A stretch of DNA of 64,000 bases from Aquiflexum gelatinilyticum (GTDB taxonomy: Bacteria > Bacteroidota > Bacteroidia > Cytophagales > Cyclobacteriaceae): the NCBI RefSeq assembly GCF_024741135.1, contig NZ_JANSUY010000011.1:1-64000 (forward strand). The letters are read 5' to 3'. Below the pieces are notes generated by a model that saw nothing but the letters and a program-made list of their open reading frames with translations, did no database searches and was not told the origin of the DNA. A program made the position numbers and the translations under genes. Positions 1 to 9,369 of the stretch are shown here, in pieces (positions within the stretch are counted from its first letter, which is position 1; each line of letters opens with the position of its first letter).

Positions 1-37
<37 letters not shown>

Positions 38-223
38 AGTTTTTTTTCTCTGCATCACTGCAGAATCGTTTCCTAGCCCTGTCTTCAATCTAATCCAACA
101 GTGTTAACTGCCGGATCTTTAATGTCGTTTCTCCAGTATTTCAATGAACTTTTACCGCCTCATCCGGCAGTATCGTAAGACTCTCGCCCCATCTCTTTTT
201 CCCGTTCCTTACAAACAGGAGTG
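38..223 (-). other. rRNA operon leader
   Basis: This is the transcribed leader between the rRNA promoter (224-254) and the 16S gene. The only open frame over it is a minus-strand one spanning 141-362, which crosses the promoter and shows no recognisable family, so no gene is called here. Processing sites are expected in such leaders but were not mapped. Confidence 0.6.
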
Positions 224-254
224 CAAAGGTAAGAATAATTAGATAAACCACAAG
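224..254 (-). promoter_or_regulatory. rRNA promoter (Bacteroidota type)
   Basis: On the minus strand CTTG (254-251), a 19-base spacer and TACCTTTG (231-224) match the Bacteroidota housekeeping pattern TTTG-N19/20-TAnnTTTG. It is followed by CACTCC, a tract also found after the -7 elements of the tRNA-Ser and tRNA-Val promoters in this window. It should drive the 16S gene at the left edge, with a leader of about 180 bases. Confidence 0.8.
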
Positions 255-414
255 AGAAGGAATCACAGAAAGTTGATTTTTTAAATAAGTTTCAACTAAC
301 TTCCTGAATCCGTGAGACAAATTTTTCAAAATGAAATCTAAGTTTCCCTCAAAGGCCTTCAATAAAAATTAACCATCTCAAAATTTAAATCGCATCCGTG
401 AATGATGTGAAGTG

Positions 415-488
415 TGACCTCGTCAGGATTCAAACCTGAAACCTCTTGAGCCGTAATCAAGTGCTCTATTCAATTGAGCTACGAGGCC
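415..488 (-). tRNA. tRNA-Arg (anticodon ACG)
   Basis: The cloverleaf is complete: the 7-bp acceptor stem GGCCTCG/CGAGGTC (one G-T pair), a D arm with GCTC/GAGC, the anticodon stem CTTGA/TCAAG around loop TTACGGC, and the T arm with TTTGAAT. The anticodon ACG would be edited to ICG and read CGN arginine codons. The 3' CCA is not encoded. It is transcribed leftwards from the promoter at 501-531, towards the rRNA operon. Confidence 0.95.
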
Positions 489-500
489 TTAATGGGGTTA

Positions 501-531
501 CAAAAGTAGTTACGAATTTTGGATTTACAAA
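501..531 (-). promoter_or_regulatory. tRNA-Arg promoter
   Basis: TTTG (531-528), 19 bases and TACTTTTG (508-501) on the minus strand match the Bacteroidota promoter pattern exactly and lie just upstream of tRNA-Arg. Confidence 0.7.
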
Positions 532-662
532 AACAAGATCAATTGTTTTATAAACCAAAAATAAATGGCCAAAAAACAATTAAGAATTATTAAGACAAAA
601 AGAACCGCAAATCGAGTTTGATTTTATAATTTAGCCCCAATTTTAAATATAATACCCCTTTC

Positions 663-1403
663 ATGAAAAGATTCACATCAGTAGTTTTACTTAATTTGAT
701 ATTAATTACTTCCCTTTTTGCACAGAATAGAGAAAAAACACCAATAGGAGGAAGACCGGATATAAAAGGAGATTTATTTTTAGAATTGGGTTTTAACACA
801 TTAAACAATAAGCCAAGTGAGTTAAATACACAATTTATTCAATCCAGGACATTCAATATATATTACCAATATCCAATCAGAATTTTTGGAGAAAAGTCTG
901 GATTTACGTTTAATCCCGGGTTAGGAGTAGCTTCAGATAAATTTGCATTTCAAGGCGATAAAGCGCTTTTCAATAATCCGGCAGTCGGCCCAAACTCTAG
1001 TCAGCTCATTCCAATATCAGATGTATATGGAGATGATATCAATGTAGGAAAAAATAATGTTGGTCTTAATTTTTTAGAAATCCCTTTGGAATTTAGATAT
1101 CACTTCAATAAAAACAATTATGACAAAAGCGTGAGATTCGCTTTTGGAGGGAAGATAGGATACCTGTTTCAGTCTCAAACAAAAATTTCTTATGTCGATT
1201 CCGATGGACTAGATAGAAAAATCAAGGACAGGCAGTCTTTTGGGTTCAACCAGTTCAGATATGGGGTCCATGCAAGGTTGGGATTCCCAGGTTTTAACCT
1301 TTGGGGTTATTATGGATTAAACGAAGTGTTCCAAAAGAACAAAGGTCCTTTTAACACCCAAGCGACCCAACTTAACTTCGGCGTTTCAATTGCGCTTTTC
1401 TAA
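663..1403 (+). CDS. outer membrane beta-barrel protein, unknown role
   Basis: The 246-residue product has a Sec signal peptide (about residues 1-20, ending LFAQ) and then alternating aromatic and polar strands, ending in a terminal phenylalanine (ALF), the usual signal for outer-membrane barrel insertion. Size and pattern fit the broad PorT/OmpX-like small barrel proteins of Bacteroidota, probably with 8 to 10 strands. No binding or enzymatic motif is visible, so its job cannot be stated. It stands alone between the divergent tRNA-Arg and a shared terminator. Confident as a gene, tentative on family. Confidence 0.85.
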   Translation: MKRFTSVVLLNLILITSLFAQNREKTPIGGRPDIKGDLFLELGFNTLNNKPSELNTQFIQSRTFNIYYQYPIRIFGEKSGFTFNPGLGVASDKFAFQGDKALFNNPAVGPNSSQLIPISDVYGDDINVGKNNVGLNFLEIPLEFRYHFNKNNYDKSVRFAFGGKIGYLFQSQTKISYVDSDGLDRKIKDRQSFGFNQFRYGVHARLGFPGFNLWGYYGLNEVFQKNKGPFNTQATQLNFGVSIALF

Positions 1404-1416
1404 AAATTTTGATTAC

Positions 1417-1466
1417 CCTATACTTATAAAAAAAGCCGGCAAGCCGGCTTTTTTTATAAGTATAGG
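1417..1466. terminator. bidirectional terminator, 24-bp perfect arms
   Basis: The arms at 1417-1440 and 1443-1466 are perfect reverse complements around a 2-base AA loop, with a GCCGGC core flanked by A7 and T7. It serves the barrel gene on the plus strand and the PAP2-like gene on the minus strand; the last codons and stop of the latter lie inside the right arm. Confidence 0.9.
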
Positions 1467-2071
1467 TAAAATGCTCCAAAGCAAACAGAAAATCCCAAAA
1501 TAAAACCTCCCATTATTTCCATTGGATTGTGCGCATTTTGATATAATCTAGAGGATGCTATGATACCGGAAATCATGATTAGTGGCAGCATTATATAAAT
1601 AAGATTTACGCTGGGGTTTTTTATGGCCAATACAAAAATGATTGCCAAGAACCCTGAAATTCCCGTCATATGTGCACTGACTTTCCAAAAAAATGAGATA
1701 CTGGTCAATAGAATTACACATATTGAAATTGAAACCAAACTAAGCGTAAAAACAGGTTCAATTTCAAATTTCAAATAAAACAAATACGAGGACATCACAT
1801 AAAAAAGGCTGACCATCGAAAAAGGGAAAACACGTTCTTCCCTACTTTTGAGATGAAATGTAGCAATATTGCCTGTAAGCTTCATCGTAATAAGACTCAA
1901 TACAGGAATTAAGAACGTGGTCATGAAAACCATCAAGACAATTAACCACTCATTATAATACTGAGATGCTGATATTTCCGGAACTCCAAATAGCAGAAAT
2001 AAGAAAATCAGCGTCGGAATTAACAGTGGCTGAAAAAGGTATGAAACCAACAAAGCTAATTTTTGTGCCAC
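1454..2071 (-). CDS. PAP2-like integral membrane protein
   Basis: The 205-residue protein has about six membrane segments and the arrangement of PAP2 lipid phosphatases, but its motifs are degenerate. REER stands at about residue 77 where KxxxxxxRP is expected. SAHMTG (about 132) replaces PSGH, and SSRLYQNAHNPME (about 173) resembles SRxxxxxHxxxD with Glu for Asp. It may be an altered phosphatase or a non-catalytic relative. The start is GTG, set directly against the rpoN stop codon with no gap, so it is probably translated from the rpoN message. The last codons form part of the terminator stem. Confidence 0.75.
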   Translation of the reverse strand: MAQKLALLVSYLFQPLLIPTLIFLFLLFGVPEISASQYYNEWLIVLMVFMTTFLIPVLSLITMKLTGNIATFHLKSREERVFPFSMVSLFYVMSSYLFYLKFEIEPVFTLSLVSISICVILLTSISFFWKVSAHMTGISGFLAIIFVLAIKNPSVNLIYIMLPLIMISGIIASSRLYQNAHNPMEIMGGFILGFSVCFGAFYLYL

Positions 2072-3529
2072 TTAAAGTTCCTTTCTAAGTCTAGCAACAG
2101 GTATTTGTAATTGCTCCCTGTATTTGGCCACGGTCCTTCTTGCAATATTATACCCTTTGTCATTCAGGATTTTTACCAATTTGTCATCAGAAAGTGGTCT
2201 TTTTTTACTTTCACCATCGACCATGGCCTGAAGGACACTCTTTACTTCTTTATTGCTAACATCTTCTCCGGAATCGGTAGCAATTCCTTCTGAGAAAAAA
2301 TATTTTAAGGGAAAAATTCCAACTTCTGTTTGGATGGATTTACTATTTGCCACGCGGGAAACTGTTGAAATATCCATTTCAATCTTATCGGCAATATCCT
2401 TTAAAATCATGGGTTTCAGCTTTGTCTCCTCACCATCAATAAAAAACTCTTCCTGATAATCGAGAATAGCCTGCATGGTTTTCAATAAAGTTTGCTGCCT
2501 TTGTTTAATTGCGTCTATAAACCATCGGGCCGCATCCAGTTTTTGTTTGACAAATGTGACCGTATCTTTCAGCTTTTTATCCTTTTTATCGCTTTTATCA
2601 TAAGCATCAAACATTTCAGAATAAGACCTGCTTACCCTGAGTTCAGGTGCATTTTTTGAATTCAAAGAAATCTCAAACTTTCCATTGACATTTGTCAGGA
2701 TAAAATCAGGGATTATATATTGTGTCTTGATCAAACCGTCAGAAGTCCCACCAGGCTTGGGATTCAGGCGTGTTATCATATTCACAGCATCCTTGATATC
2801 ATCATCATTCAAATCGAGTTTCTTCTGGATTTTGGTATAGTGTTTCTTTGTGAATTCATCAAAACAATCAACGATGATCTTTATTGAATTTTGGACAACG
2901 GGGTCATCAGGATGCTCCTTTCTTTCAAGTTGGATCAAAAGGCACTCCTGAAGGTTTCTAGCTGCGATACCGGCAGGATCAAAATTTTGAATTTTTCTCA
3001 AAATTTCTTCAACCTCATCCAGATCTGTTTCAATATTTTGGCTAAAAGCCAGGTCATTGATTATTGCTTCCAAATCCCTCCTTATATAACCATCATTCTC
3101 GATACTTCCAATAAGCTGCCTTCCGATTAGCTTTTGTCTTTCATTTAACTTTAAAAATCCCAATTGCGTAATCAGCTGCTCATGCAAGGAAGCGCCACCG
3201 GATATTGGGATTTCCCTGTCATCCTCATCAGGAGAATAATTACCGTCCCCCTGCATTTTATAGCCACTGTAATCATCACTCAGATAATCATCAATATTTA
3301 CATCTTTGTCTTCGAACCCTGCTTCATCCTCAAAGGTATCCTCATAATCATTATCCTCTGATTCACTGCTGTCCTCCTCTTTTCCTTCCTCCAAAGCCGG
3401 GTTTATTTCGAGTTCTTCCTCCACACGGGATTCCAATTCTGCGGTAGGAACCTGAAGCAGTTTGATGAATTGAATCTGCTGTGGAGAAAGTTTTTGGGAA
3501 AGTACCTGACTTAAATGTAGTTTTTGCAT
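2072..3529 (-). CDS. rpoN: RNA polymerase sigma-54 factor
   Basis: The 485-residue product is sigma-54, which directs RNA polymerase to -24/-12 promoters and needs an activator ATPase to open them. Region I is the Gln/Leu-rich N-terminus (QKLSPQQIQFIKLLQVP). A strongly acidic stretch follows at about 55-110, then the core-binding region, a helix-turn-helix near 395-415 (DIADKIEMDISTVSRVANS) and the RpoN box ARRTVAKYRE at about 463-472. Length is normal for the family. An in-frame TTG two codons upstream is possible, but ATG at 3529 starts the conserved MQKLHLSQ. The PAP2-like gene follows with no gap. Confidence 0.97.
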   Translation of the reverse strand: MQKLHLSQVLSQKLSPQQIQFIKLLQVPTAELESRVEEELEINPALEEGKEEDSSESEDNDYEDTFEDEAGFEDKDVNIDDYLSDDYSGYKMQGDGNYSPDEDDREIPISGGASLHEQLITQLGFLKLNERQKLIGRQLIGSIENDGYIRRDLEAIINDLAFSQNIETDLDEVEEILRKIQNFDPAGIAARNLQECLLIQLERKEHPDDPVVQNSIKIIVDCFDEFTKKHYTKIQKKLDLNDDDIKDAVNMITRLNPKPGGTSDGLIKTQYIIPDFILTNVNGKFEISLNSKNAPELRVSRSYSEMFDAYDKSDKKDKKLKDTVTFVKQKLDAARWFIDAIKQRQQTLLKTMQAILDYQEEFFIDGEETKLKPMILKDIADKIEMDISTVSRVANSKSIQTEVGIFPLKYFFSEGIATDSGEDVSNKEVKSVLQAMVDGESKKRPLSDDKLVKILNDKGYNIARRTVAKYREQLQIPVARLRKEL

Positions 3530-3720
3530 ACTCAAATATATTTCAAAAGAATTTAGAATGAAGGCTTACCAAAAACGGTGTTTCTTATACTTTCAATATT
3601 TCAAATTTAGGAAATAAGAACAAATTATTGATAAAAAGCTTATTTAATCGTTTTTTTGCATTCCCTTTAACAATACATCCTAGATGGGTATAATTCATTC
3701 AAAATCAATCTTTCTTTTCT

Positions 3721-5172
3721 ATGTCTTTCAATAAAAGAATCAAAATAAAAAAACTTCTCGAAAATGATCATATCGGTCAGGATGCCACCATTATGGGCTG
3801 GGTGAGAACTAAGAGAAGCAATAAAAATGTAACATTCATTGCCATCAATGATGGATCTACTATCAATAATTACCAAGTAGTAGCAGATCCTGCTTTGATT
3901 GATGAAGACATTCTTAAGAAAGTCACGACAGGTGCATGTCTGAAAATCAATGGAAGGATCGTGGCCTCTCAAGGTGCGGGTCAGCAAGCTGAAATTTCAG
4001 CTTCATCCATAGAAGTCTTAGGAGAAGCAGATACAGAAACATATCCTCTGCAGCCAAAAAAACACTCTTTAGAATTTCTGAGAGAAATTGCTCACCTGAG
4101 AATCCGGACAAATACATTCGGAGCAGTCTTTAGAGTAAGGCATGCTCTGGCATTTGCTGTTCACAAGTATTTCAATGACAAAGGCTTCTTCTATATCCAT
4201 ACTCCGATAATCACTTCATCCGATGCGGAAGGGGCCGGAGAGACATTTAAGGTGACTGTTCTGGATATTAAAAATCCTCCCTTGACCGAGGAGGGAAAAA
4301 TAAATTTCAAAGAGGATTTCTTTGAAAAGGAAACAAATCTGACTGTATCCGGTCAGCTTGAAGGTGAACTTGCGGCTATGGGCTTGGCGGAGATTTATAC
4401 TTTTGGGCCGACTTTCAGGGCAGAAAATTCAAATACCGCAAGGCATCTTGCCGAATTTTGGATGATTGAGCCTGAAATGGCATTCTATGATGCACAGGAC
4501 AACCAAGATCTTGCCGAAGATTTCTTGAAATTTGTGATTTCTTATGCTTTGGAAAACTGTAAAGATGACTTGGAGTTTTTAGACAAAAGAGCTGCTGAAG
4601 AAGAAACCACCAAAAAAGCTGATCAGAGAAGTGAAATGGGGCTTATTGATAGGCTCAAGTTTGTAGTAGAAAATGAATTTCAAAGAATAACCTACACTGA
4701 GGCCATTGATATTCTCAGAAATTCCAACCATAATAAGAAAAAGAAATTCCAATACCTGGTAGAATCATGGGGAGTTGATTTGCAATCTGAGCATGAAAGA
4801 TACTTAGTCGAAAAACATTTTAACAAGCCGGTGATATTGACGGATTATCCTAAAGATATCAAAGCTTTCTACATGAGGCAGAATGATGATGGCAAAACAG
4901 TGGCGGCTATGGATATTTTGTTCCCCGGAATTGGGGAAATTGTCGGAGGATCGCAAAGGGAAGAAAGATTGGATTACCTTACCAAAAGAATGGAAGAAAT
5001 GAACATTCCAACCGAGGAAATGTGGTGGTACCTTGACACAAGAAGATTTGGATCGACACCACACGCCGGATTTGGACTTGGTTTTGAAAGATTGGTCTTA
5101 TTCGTCACCGGAATGGGAAACATCAGAGATGTAATAGCATTTCCGCGAACACCCGGACACGCTGAATTTTAA
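3721..5172 (+). CDS. asnS: asparaginyl-tRNA synthetase
   Basis: This 483-residue class IIb synthetase charges tRNA-Asn with asparagine using ATP. The N-terminal OB fold (about 1-110) binds the anticodon. The catalytic domain carries motif 2 (TFRAENS followed by [11 protein letters not shown], about 232-252) and motif 3 ([10 protein letters not shown], near 451), and the protein ends in the family hallmark PRTPGHAEF. Length is normal. It is monocistronic, followed two bases after the stop by a terminator shared with the convergent MFS gene. No exact Bacteroidota promoter was found in the 190 bases upstream. Confidence 0.98.
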   Translation: MSFNKRIKIKKLLENDHIGQDATIMGWVRTKRSNKNVTFIAINDGSTINNYQVVADPALIDEDILKKVTTGACLKINGRIVASQGAGQQAEISASSIEVLGEADTETYPLQPKKHSLEFLREIAHLRIRTNTFGAVFRVRHALAFAVHKYFNDKGFFYIHTPIITSSDAEGAGETFKVTVLDIKNPPLTEEGKINFKEDFFEKETNLTVSGQLEGELAAMGLAEIYTFGPTFRAENSNTARHLAEFWMIEPEMAFYDAQDNQDLAEDFLKFVISYALENCKDDLEFLDKRAAEEETTKKADQRSEMGLIDRLKFVVENEFQRITYTEAIDILRNSNHNKKKKFQYLVESWGVDLQSEHERYLVEKHFNKPVILTDYPKDIKAFYMRQNDDGKTVAAMDILFPGIGEIVGGSQREERLDYLTKRMEEMNIPTEEMWWYLDTRRFGSTPHAGFGLGFERLVLFVTGMGNIRDVIAFPRTPGHAEF

Positions 5173-5174
5173 TT

Positions 5175-5203
5175 AAAAAAAGCCGCTTGATGCGGCTTTT
5201 TTT
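5175..5203. terminator. bidirectional terminator between asnS and MFS gene
   Basis: GCCGC/GCGGC stem flanked by A7 on the left and T7 on the right, with a short TTGAT loop. It works on either strand and lies between two convergent stop codons. Confidence 0.9.
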
Positions 5204-6443
5204 ATATACTTTTTTCAACTTCCAAATTATCTGCAAGGTTCACCGAAGGCGCACCGATATCAATAACCTTTATTCTTCGGGCTAAAGGAATACATAACAG
5301 ACTGAAGAAAATTGCCAAATAACCAACAATATTGAAATTATGCAATATTCCGGCTTCTCCTTCCACCAAAATCAATCCAGCAATAAAAGAAGCTATTCCT
5401 GCAGCTAATTGTTGGACAGCAGAATTGAAGCTTAAGAAACTGCCTCTGTTTTCGGCTTTTGCGGTTCCCGTAATCAAAGCTGCCGCTGGAACCATTCGCC
5501 CGTTGGAAGTCACAAAAAACAAAGTGGATATCATCAATACAAATGGAATTGGAGTTTGCCCCAAATGGGTAATCAGCCCGATAGGGATAATATTCAAAGT
5601 CATAAACACAGTAAAAACTTTAATCTTACCATGATTATCTGTCAATTTACCAACCCAAGGGGAGGTAAAAATAGTAAATAGGCCACCTGCCATATAGATG
5701 TAGGTGAGCTGGATTTCAGAAAAGCCAACATTAGCAACCATATACGGACTCAAAAAAGGAATAATCATGAATTGACCAAACATCATCATGATAGTGAGGG
5801 AAATGGCTCTCATCTGATTATTGTTTCCGGTTACTCTTCTGATGACTTGTATAGGTGTTGGTTTGACTAAATGGCTGTTTATATGGGCTGTAATTGATGG
5901 GATATATTTGAAAATCAAAAACAGAATACCCAAAGAAAGACTAGCCAAGAAAATAAATGGGGCATGCCAATTGGAAATACTTGCTATAAATAGGCCAAAG
6001 GGAACTCCCACAACCGAAGCTACAGAAAATGCAGCCATGACCAATCCCATAGCTTTACCCCTACGGGCATCGGGAATCACATCACCGATAATAGCCATAA
6101 TCAAGGCGGAAGTAAGGCCTCCAAAAACACCTGAAATAATCCTGGAAATCAATAATACAGAATAATTTGGAGAAAGAGCACAAGCAATGGTTCCGAGCAG
6201 AAATCCTGTAAACACCCACAATAGAATTGTCCTTCGGTCATACTTATCCAAAACAAAAGCGCCCAAAAAGCTGCTGATACCGGCACTGAACGTATATGAA
6301 GAAACCAGCAATCCAAATTCCCTAGGGGTGATTTCAAATATCCGCATCAACTGCGGCCCAAGAGGCATCAAAATCATAAAATCCACTATGTGGGTGAAAT
6401 TAATGGCGGCAATGGTCCAAAGTATTAATTTTTCTTTATTCAT
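5202..6443 (-). CDS. MFS transporter (AraJ/DHA1-like)
   Basis: The 413-residue protein has 12 predicted membrane helices in two halves with a central loop near residue 200. The MFS signature between helices 2 and 3 is recognisable as GAFVLDKYDRRTILL (about 61-75). Sequence style fits the DHA1 drug/sugar efflux group (AraJ-like), which exports small molecules using the proton gradient; the substrate cannot be read from sequence. It lies 67 bases downstream of nnr on the same strand and may be co-transcribed, although no link in function is evident. Confidence 0.88.
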   Translation of the reverse strand: MNKEKLILWTIAAINFTHIVDFMILMPLGPQLMRIFEITPREFGLLVSSYTFSAGISSFLGAFVLDKYDRRTILLWVFTGFLLGTIACALSPNYSVLLISRIISGVFGGLTSALIMAIIGDVIPDARRGKAMGLVMAAFSVASVVGVPFGLFIASISNWHAPFIFLASLSLGILFLIFKYIPSITAHINSHLVKPTPIQVIRRVTGNNNQMRAISLTIMMMFGQFMIIPFLSPYMVANVGFSEIQLTYIYMAGGLFTIFTSPWVGKLTDNHGKIKVFTVFMTLNIIPIGLITHLGQTPIPFVLMISTLFFVTSNGRMVPAAALITGTAKAENRGSFLSFNSAVQQLAAGIASFIAGLILVEGEAGILHNFNIVGYLAIFFSLLCIPLARRIKVIDIGAPSVNLADNLEVEKSI

Positions 6444-6510
6444 CAGATTGAAAAGACTCTTAATGCAACCATCAGGAAATTGTTATAGTTCTTACTCCGG
6501 TAAATAAAAT

Positions 6511-7986
6511 TCACTCAATATCAAGATTTAAATAAGTCTGTGGGATGGTTTCCAATATATCTGATGCTACCATTCCCCTTCTTTTTTTCACCGAAGCCAA
6601 TTCGCCTGCCAATCCATGCTGAAATACACCACAAATCGCAGCGCTTAAAGAATCGTACCCTTGACCGAGAAATGAGGTAATCATCCCTGTCAAGACGTCT
6701 CCTGATCCTGCTGTTGCCATATATTTATTGCCTGAAGAATTAAAATACTGAGAGCCATCAGGACAAGTGATACAAGTAAATGCCCCTTTCAATACCAAAA
6801 AAACTTTATGATTAATTGAAAATTCCCTTGCTTTTTCAAGCCTTTCAATTTGGTCCTTGAACGAACCCGCTAACCTTTCAAACTCTTTGATATGAGGAGT
6901 AAGGATACTGTTTGGCGGAATAGCCTTTAGCAAATTCGGATTTTTTGAAAGAATATTTAAACCATCTGCATCAATTACTACAGGTGAATTGAAAGATTGC
7001 AGGATCATTTCAAAATAATTAGGGTCAACTTCCAATCCCCATCCGGGGCCTATACCAATCGCATCAAAGATCCCAAGGTCAGATAGACTAAAATCATTTA
7101 CAACCATCACTTCAGGTGCCCCAACCTGTATGACTAACCTTTCATCCCATGGGGCAAACACATGAACCAACCCACTTCCCGTCCTCAACGCTGCCCTAGA
7201 ACAAAGTAAAATTGCTCCCATCTTTCCTTGATCACCTCCAATCAACAAAATTCTTCCAAAATCCCCTTTGTGGCTAAAATTGTTGAATTTTCTATGAAAA
7301 GATGGAATATCCTTTTTTTGAACATAATACTTTTTTTGGCTAAATGATTTTAAAAACGGTTCTGGAATTCCAATATCCAATACTTCGATCTTCCCTGTAA
7401 AATCTGCATGCTCAGGAATCAATAGTCCGAGTTTTGGAAATTGAAAAGTACAAGTGAAATCAGCTTGAAATGCATCTCCTTCCAAAATAGTGTCAGCCGG
7501 TATACCTGAAGGCAAATCTATAGCGATTTTTTTTGCGTTTACCTTATTTAATGAATTGATAGTCTTCAAGTACTTGCCAGAAAGTGGTCTATTGACTCCG
7601 ACACCGAAGATAGCATCAATGCAGATACAATTTTTTAAAAGATCAAATTCTAAACTTTCATAAACCAATACTTTGACACCCAAAGGGAGCTTAGTAAAAT
7701 TGATTTGATAGTCTTGGCTACAATTTAAAACATCCTCAAAAGTAACCACAGCTACCTTGAAACCATCCATTTCAAGTAATCGCGCCACGGCCAACCCATC
7801 TCCTCCATTATTGCCGGGTCCACAAAAAATAAAAATCTCATTGGGGAAATTTGTAAAATGAAGCTTAAACCAGTTGAAAAAAGATATGGCTGCCCTTTCC
7901 ATCAAATCCCATGATGACATTCCTTCTGATTTGGCAAAAGCTTTATCCAATTCTGAAACCCTATTTCCCTCAATTATTTCAAGCAT
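6511..7986 (-). CDS. nnr: bifunctional NAD(P)H-hydrate repair enzyme (epimerase/dehydratase)
   Basis: The 491-residue fusion repairs NADHX and NADPHX, hydrated forms of the coenzymes that arise by damage. The N-terminal half is the YjeF_N/NnrE epimerase, with the glycine-rich GPGNNGGDG at 56-64. The C-terminal half is the ADP-dependent NnrD dehydratase of the ribokinase fold, with AGSGDVLTG at about 426. Both domains look complete and the length is standard for the fused form. It starts inside the end of the upstream transporter gene (8-base overlap), so the two are translationally linked. Confidence 0.97.
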   Translation of the reverse strand: MLEIIEGNRVSELDKAFAKSEGMSSWDLMERAAISFFNWFKLHFTNFPNEIFIFCGPGNNGGDGLAVARLLEMDGFKVAVVTFEDVLNCSQDYQINFTKLPLGVKVLVYESLEFDLLKNCICIDAIFGVGVNRPLSGKYLKTINSLNKVNAKKIAIDLPSGIPADTILEGDAFQADFTCTFQFPKLGLLIPEHADFTGKIEVLDIGIPEPFLKSFSQKKYYVQKKDIPSFHRKFNNFSHKGDFGRILLIGGDQGKMGAILLCSRAALRTGSGLVHVFAPWDERLVIQVGAPEVMVVNDFSLSDLGIFDAIGIGPGWGLEVDPNYFEMILQSFNSPVVIDADGLNILSKNPNLLKAIPPNSILTPHIKEFERLAGSFKDQIERLEKAREFSINHKVFLVLKGAFTCITCPDGSQYFNSSGNKYMATAGSGDVLTGMITSFLGQGYDSLSAAICGVFQHGLAGELASVKKRRGMVASDILETIPQTYLNLDIE

Positions 7987-9307
7987 TCTTTATTTCAACA
8001 ATATTTTGAAAATCCTGTTTTGGAATCCTAAGCAAAAGTAAAAACCCAAGCCCTACAAAGAAAAATAAACCTAAAGCCAATGAACTGTTTCTCATATTTC
8101 CGGTAATCTGCTCGATGATCCCATATGAAAAAGTACCCAAAACGATGGCAATTTTTTCTGTCACATCATAGAAACTAAAGAAGGAAGCATGTTGGGTTGT
8201 ATCTTTTGGTATCAATTTAGAATAGGTTGAACGCGATTGGGATTGGATACCTCCCATTACCATTCCAACTACAAAAGCCAAAGCGTAAAATTGATATTCA
8301 TTGGTAACATAATAAGCCGCTCCACAAATTAAAACCCAAACAAAAACCATGATCACAAGAGAAATCTTATTTCCTAAATTCTTGGACAAATAAGCAAACA
8401 GATAGCTTCCTCCAATAGCTACGATCTGAATAATCAATATGGTAACAATCAACTTATCTCCGGGGAGACCGAGTTCTTTGTCACCAAAAGTGGCTGCAAG
8501 ATACATAACAGTCTGCACCCCCATGCTGTAAAAAAAGAAGGCTGCTAAAAACCTGTGCATGACTGTGGTCTTCTTTACTATTTGGAAGATTTTATTTATT
8601 TCCCGATAGCCCTTTAAAAATAGCGCCTTCTTTACCTTTTTATTGTACGGATTATCAGGTAAATATCTAAAGGGAATCTGAGCAAATCCTGCCCACCAAA
8701 AACCCGTAATCAGGAATGACCATCTGGCGGCCTGACCTCCATCTGTCAATCCAAAAGTCTCAGGAGATTGGATCATAAATAAATTCAAGACTAACAAAAT
8801 CACGCTTCCCACATACCCTAGCGCAAAACCCCTTGCACTCAAAAAATCAAATTCTTCTTCAGTCGCTATTTCAGGTAAGAAGGCATTATAGAAAACTATA
8901 CTTCCTGCATAACCAATACTTGCCAATACGGCACAGATAATTCCATATTCTAAATTATTACTGTCAAAAAAGAATAAACCGATGCAGGCTATAGAACCTA
9001 AATAGGCAAATAATTTCATGAAAAAGAGTTTTTTCCCACTGTAATCAGCTACTCCGGAAAGTAAAGGAGAAATCAAGGCGATTACCAAGAAGGAAAAAGA
9101 TATGGAATAAGAATACAAAACTGTATTCACAATCTTGAATCCAAAAAATGAAACTACATCCCCATATTCATCGGACTTGGTCACTCCATTGAAATAAACA
9201 GGGAATATAGTAGAGGTGATTACCAAGCTATAGACAGAATTGGCCCAGTCATACATGGCCCAAGCGTTCTGAACTTTTTTCTTTCGAGTAATTTCCAAAA
9301 CTTCCAT
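7979..9307 (-). CDS. UMF1/Atg22-type MFS transporter
   Basis: The 442-residue protein has about 12 membrane helices. The N-terminal NAWAMYDWANSVYSLVI is the hallmark of the UMF1 family, related to yeast Atg22, which effluxes amino acids from the vacuole; bacterial members have unknown substrates. The start ATG at 9307 is 16 bases past the ExbD-operon terminator. The 8-base overlap with nnr suggests a two-gene operon, perhaps only of convenience. Confidence 0.9.
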   Translation of the reverse strand: MEVLEITRKKKVQNAWAMYDWANSVYSLVITSTIFPVYFNGVTKSDEYGDVVSFFGFKIVNTVLYSYSISFSFLVIALISPLLSGVADYSGKKLFFMKLFAYLGSIACIGLFFFDSNNLEYGIICAVLASIGYAGSIVFYNAFLPEIATEEEFDFLSARGFALGYVGSVILLVLNLFMIQSPETFGLTDGGQAARWSFLITGFWWAGFAQIPFRYLPDNPYNKKVKKALFLKGYREINKIFQIVKKTTVMHRFLAAFFFYSMGVQTVMYLAATFGDKELGLPGDKLIVTILIIQIVAIGGSYLFAYLSKNLGNKISLVIMVFVWVLICGAAYYVTNEYQFYALAFVVGMVMGGIQSQSRSTYSKLIPKDTTQHASFFSFYDVTEKIAIVLGTFSYGIIEQITGNMRNSSLALGLFFFVGLGFLLLLRIPKQDFQNIVEIKNA

Positions 9308-9322
9308 TTAAACAAAAGTAAA

Positions 9323-9347
9323 AAAGCTATCCCAATGGGATAGCTTT
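9323..9347 (-). terminator. terminator of exb operon
   Basis: AAAGCTATCCC (9323-9333), loop AAT, GGGATAGCTTT (9337-9347). On the minus strand the stem runs into six T, directly after the last exbD gene. Confidence 0.85.
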
Positions 9348-9369
9348 ATGATTTGAAATTTGAATTTTA

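Noticed and set aside
141-362. 73-codon minus-strand frame in the rRNA leader
   Set aside because: It crosses the rRNA promoter and leader and shows no family resemblance; such leaders are transcribed but not translated.
3529-3720. Promoters for rpoN (TAAATTTG, TATATTTG on the minus strand)
   Set aside because: The -7 matches exist but have no -33 element at a proper distance, and the second lies at the start codon; in such AT-rich DNA they are expected by chance.
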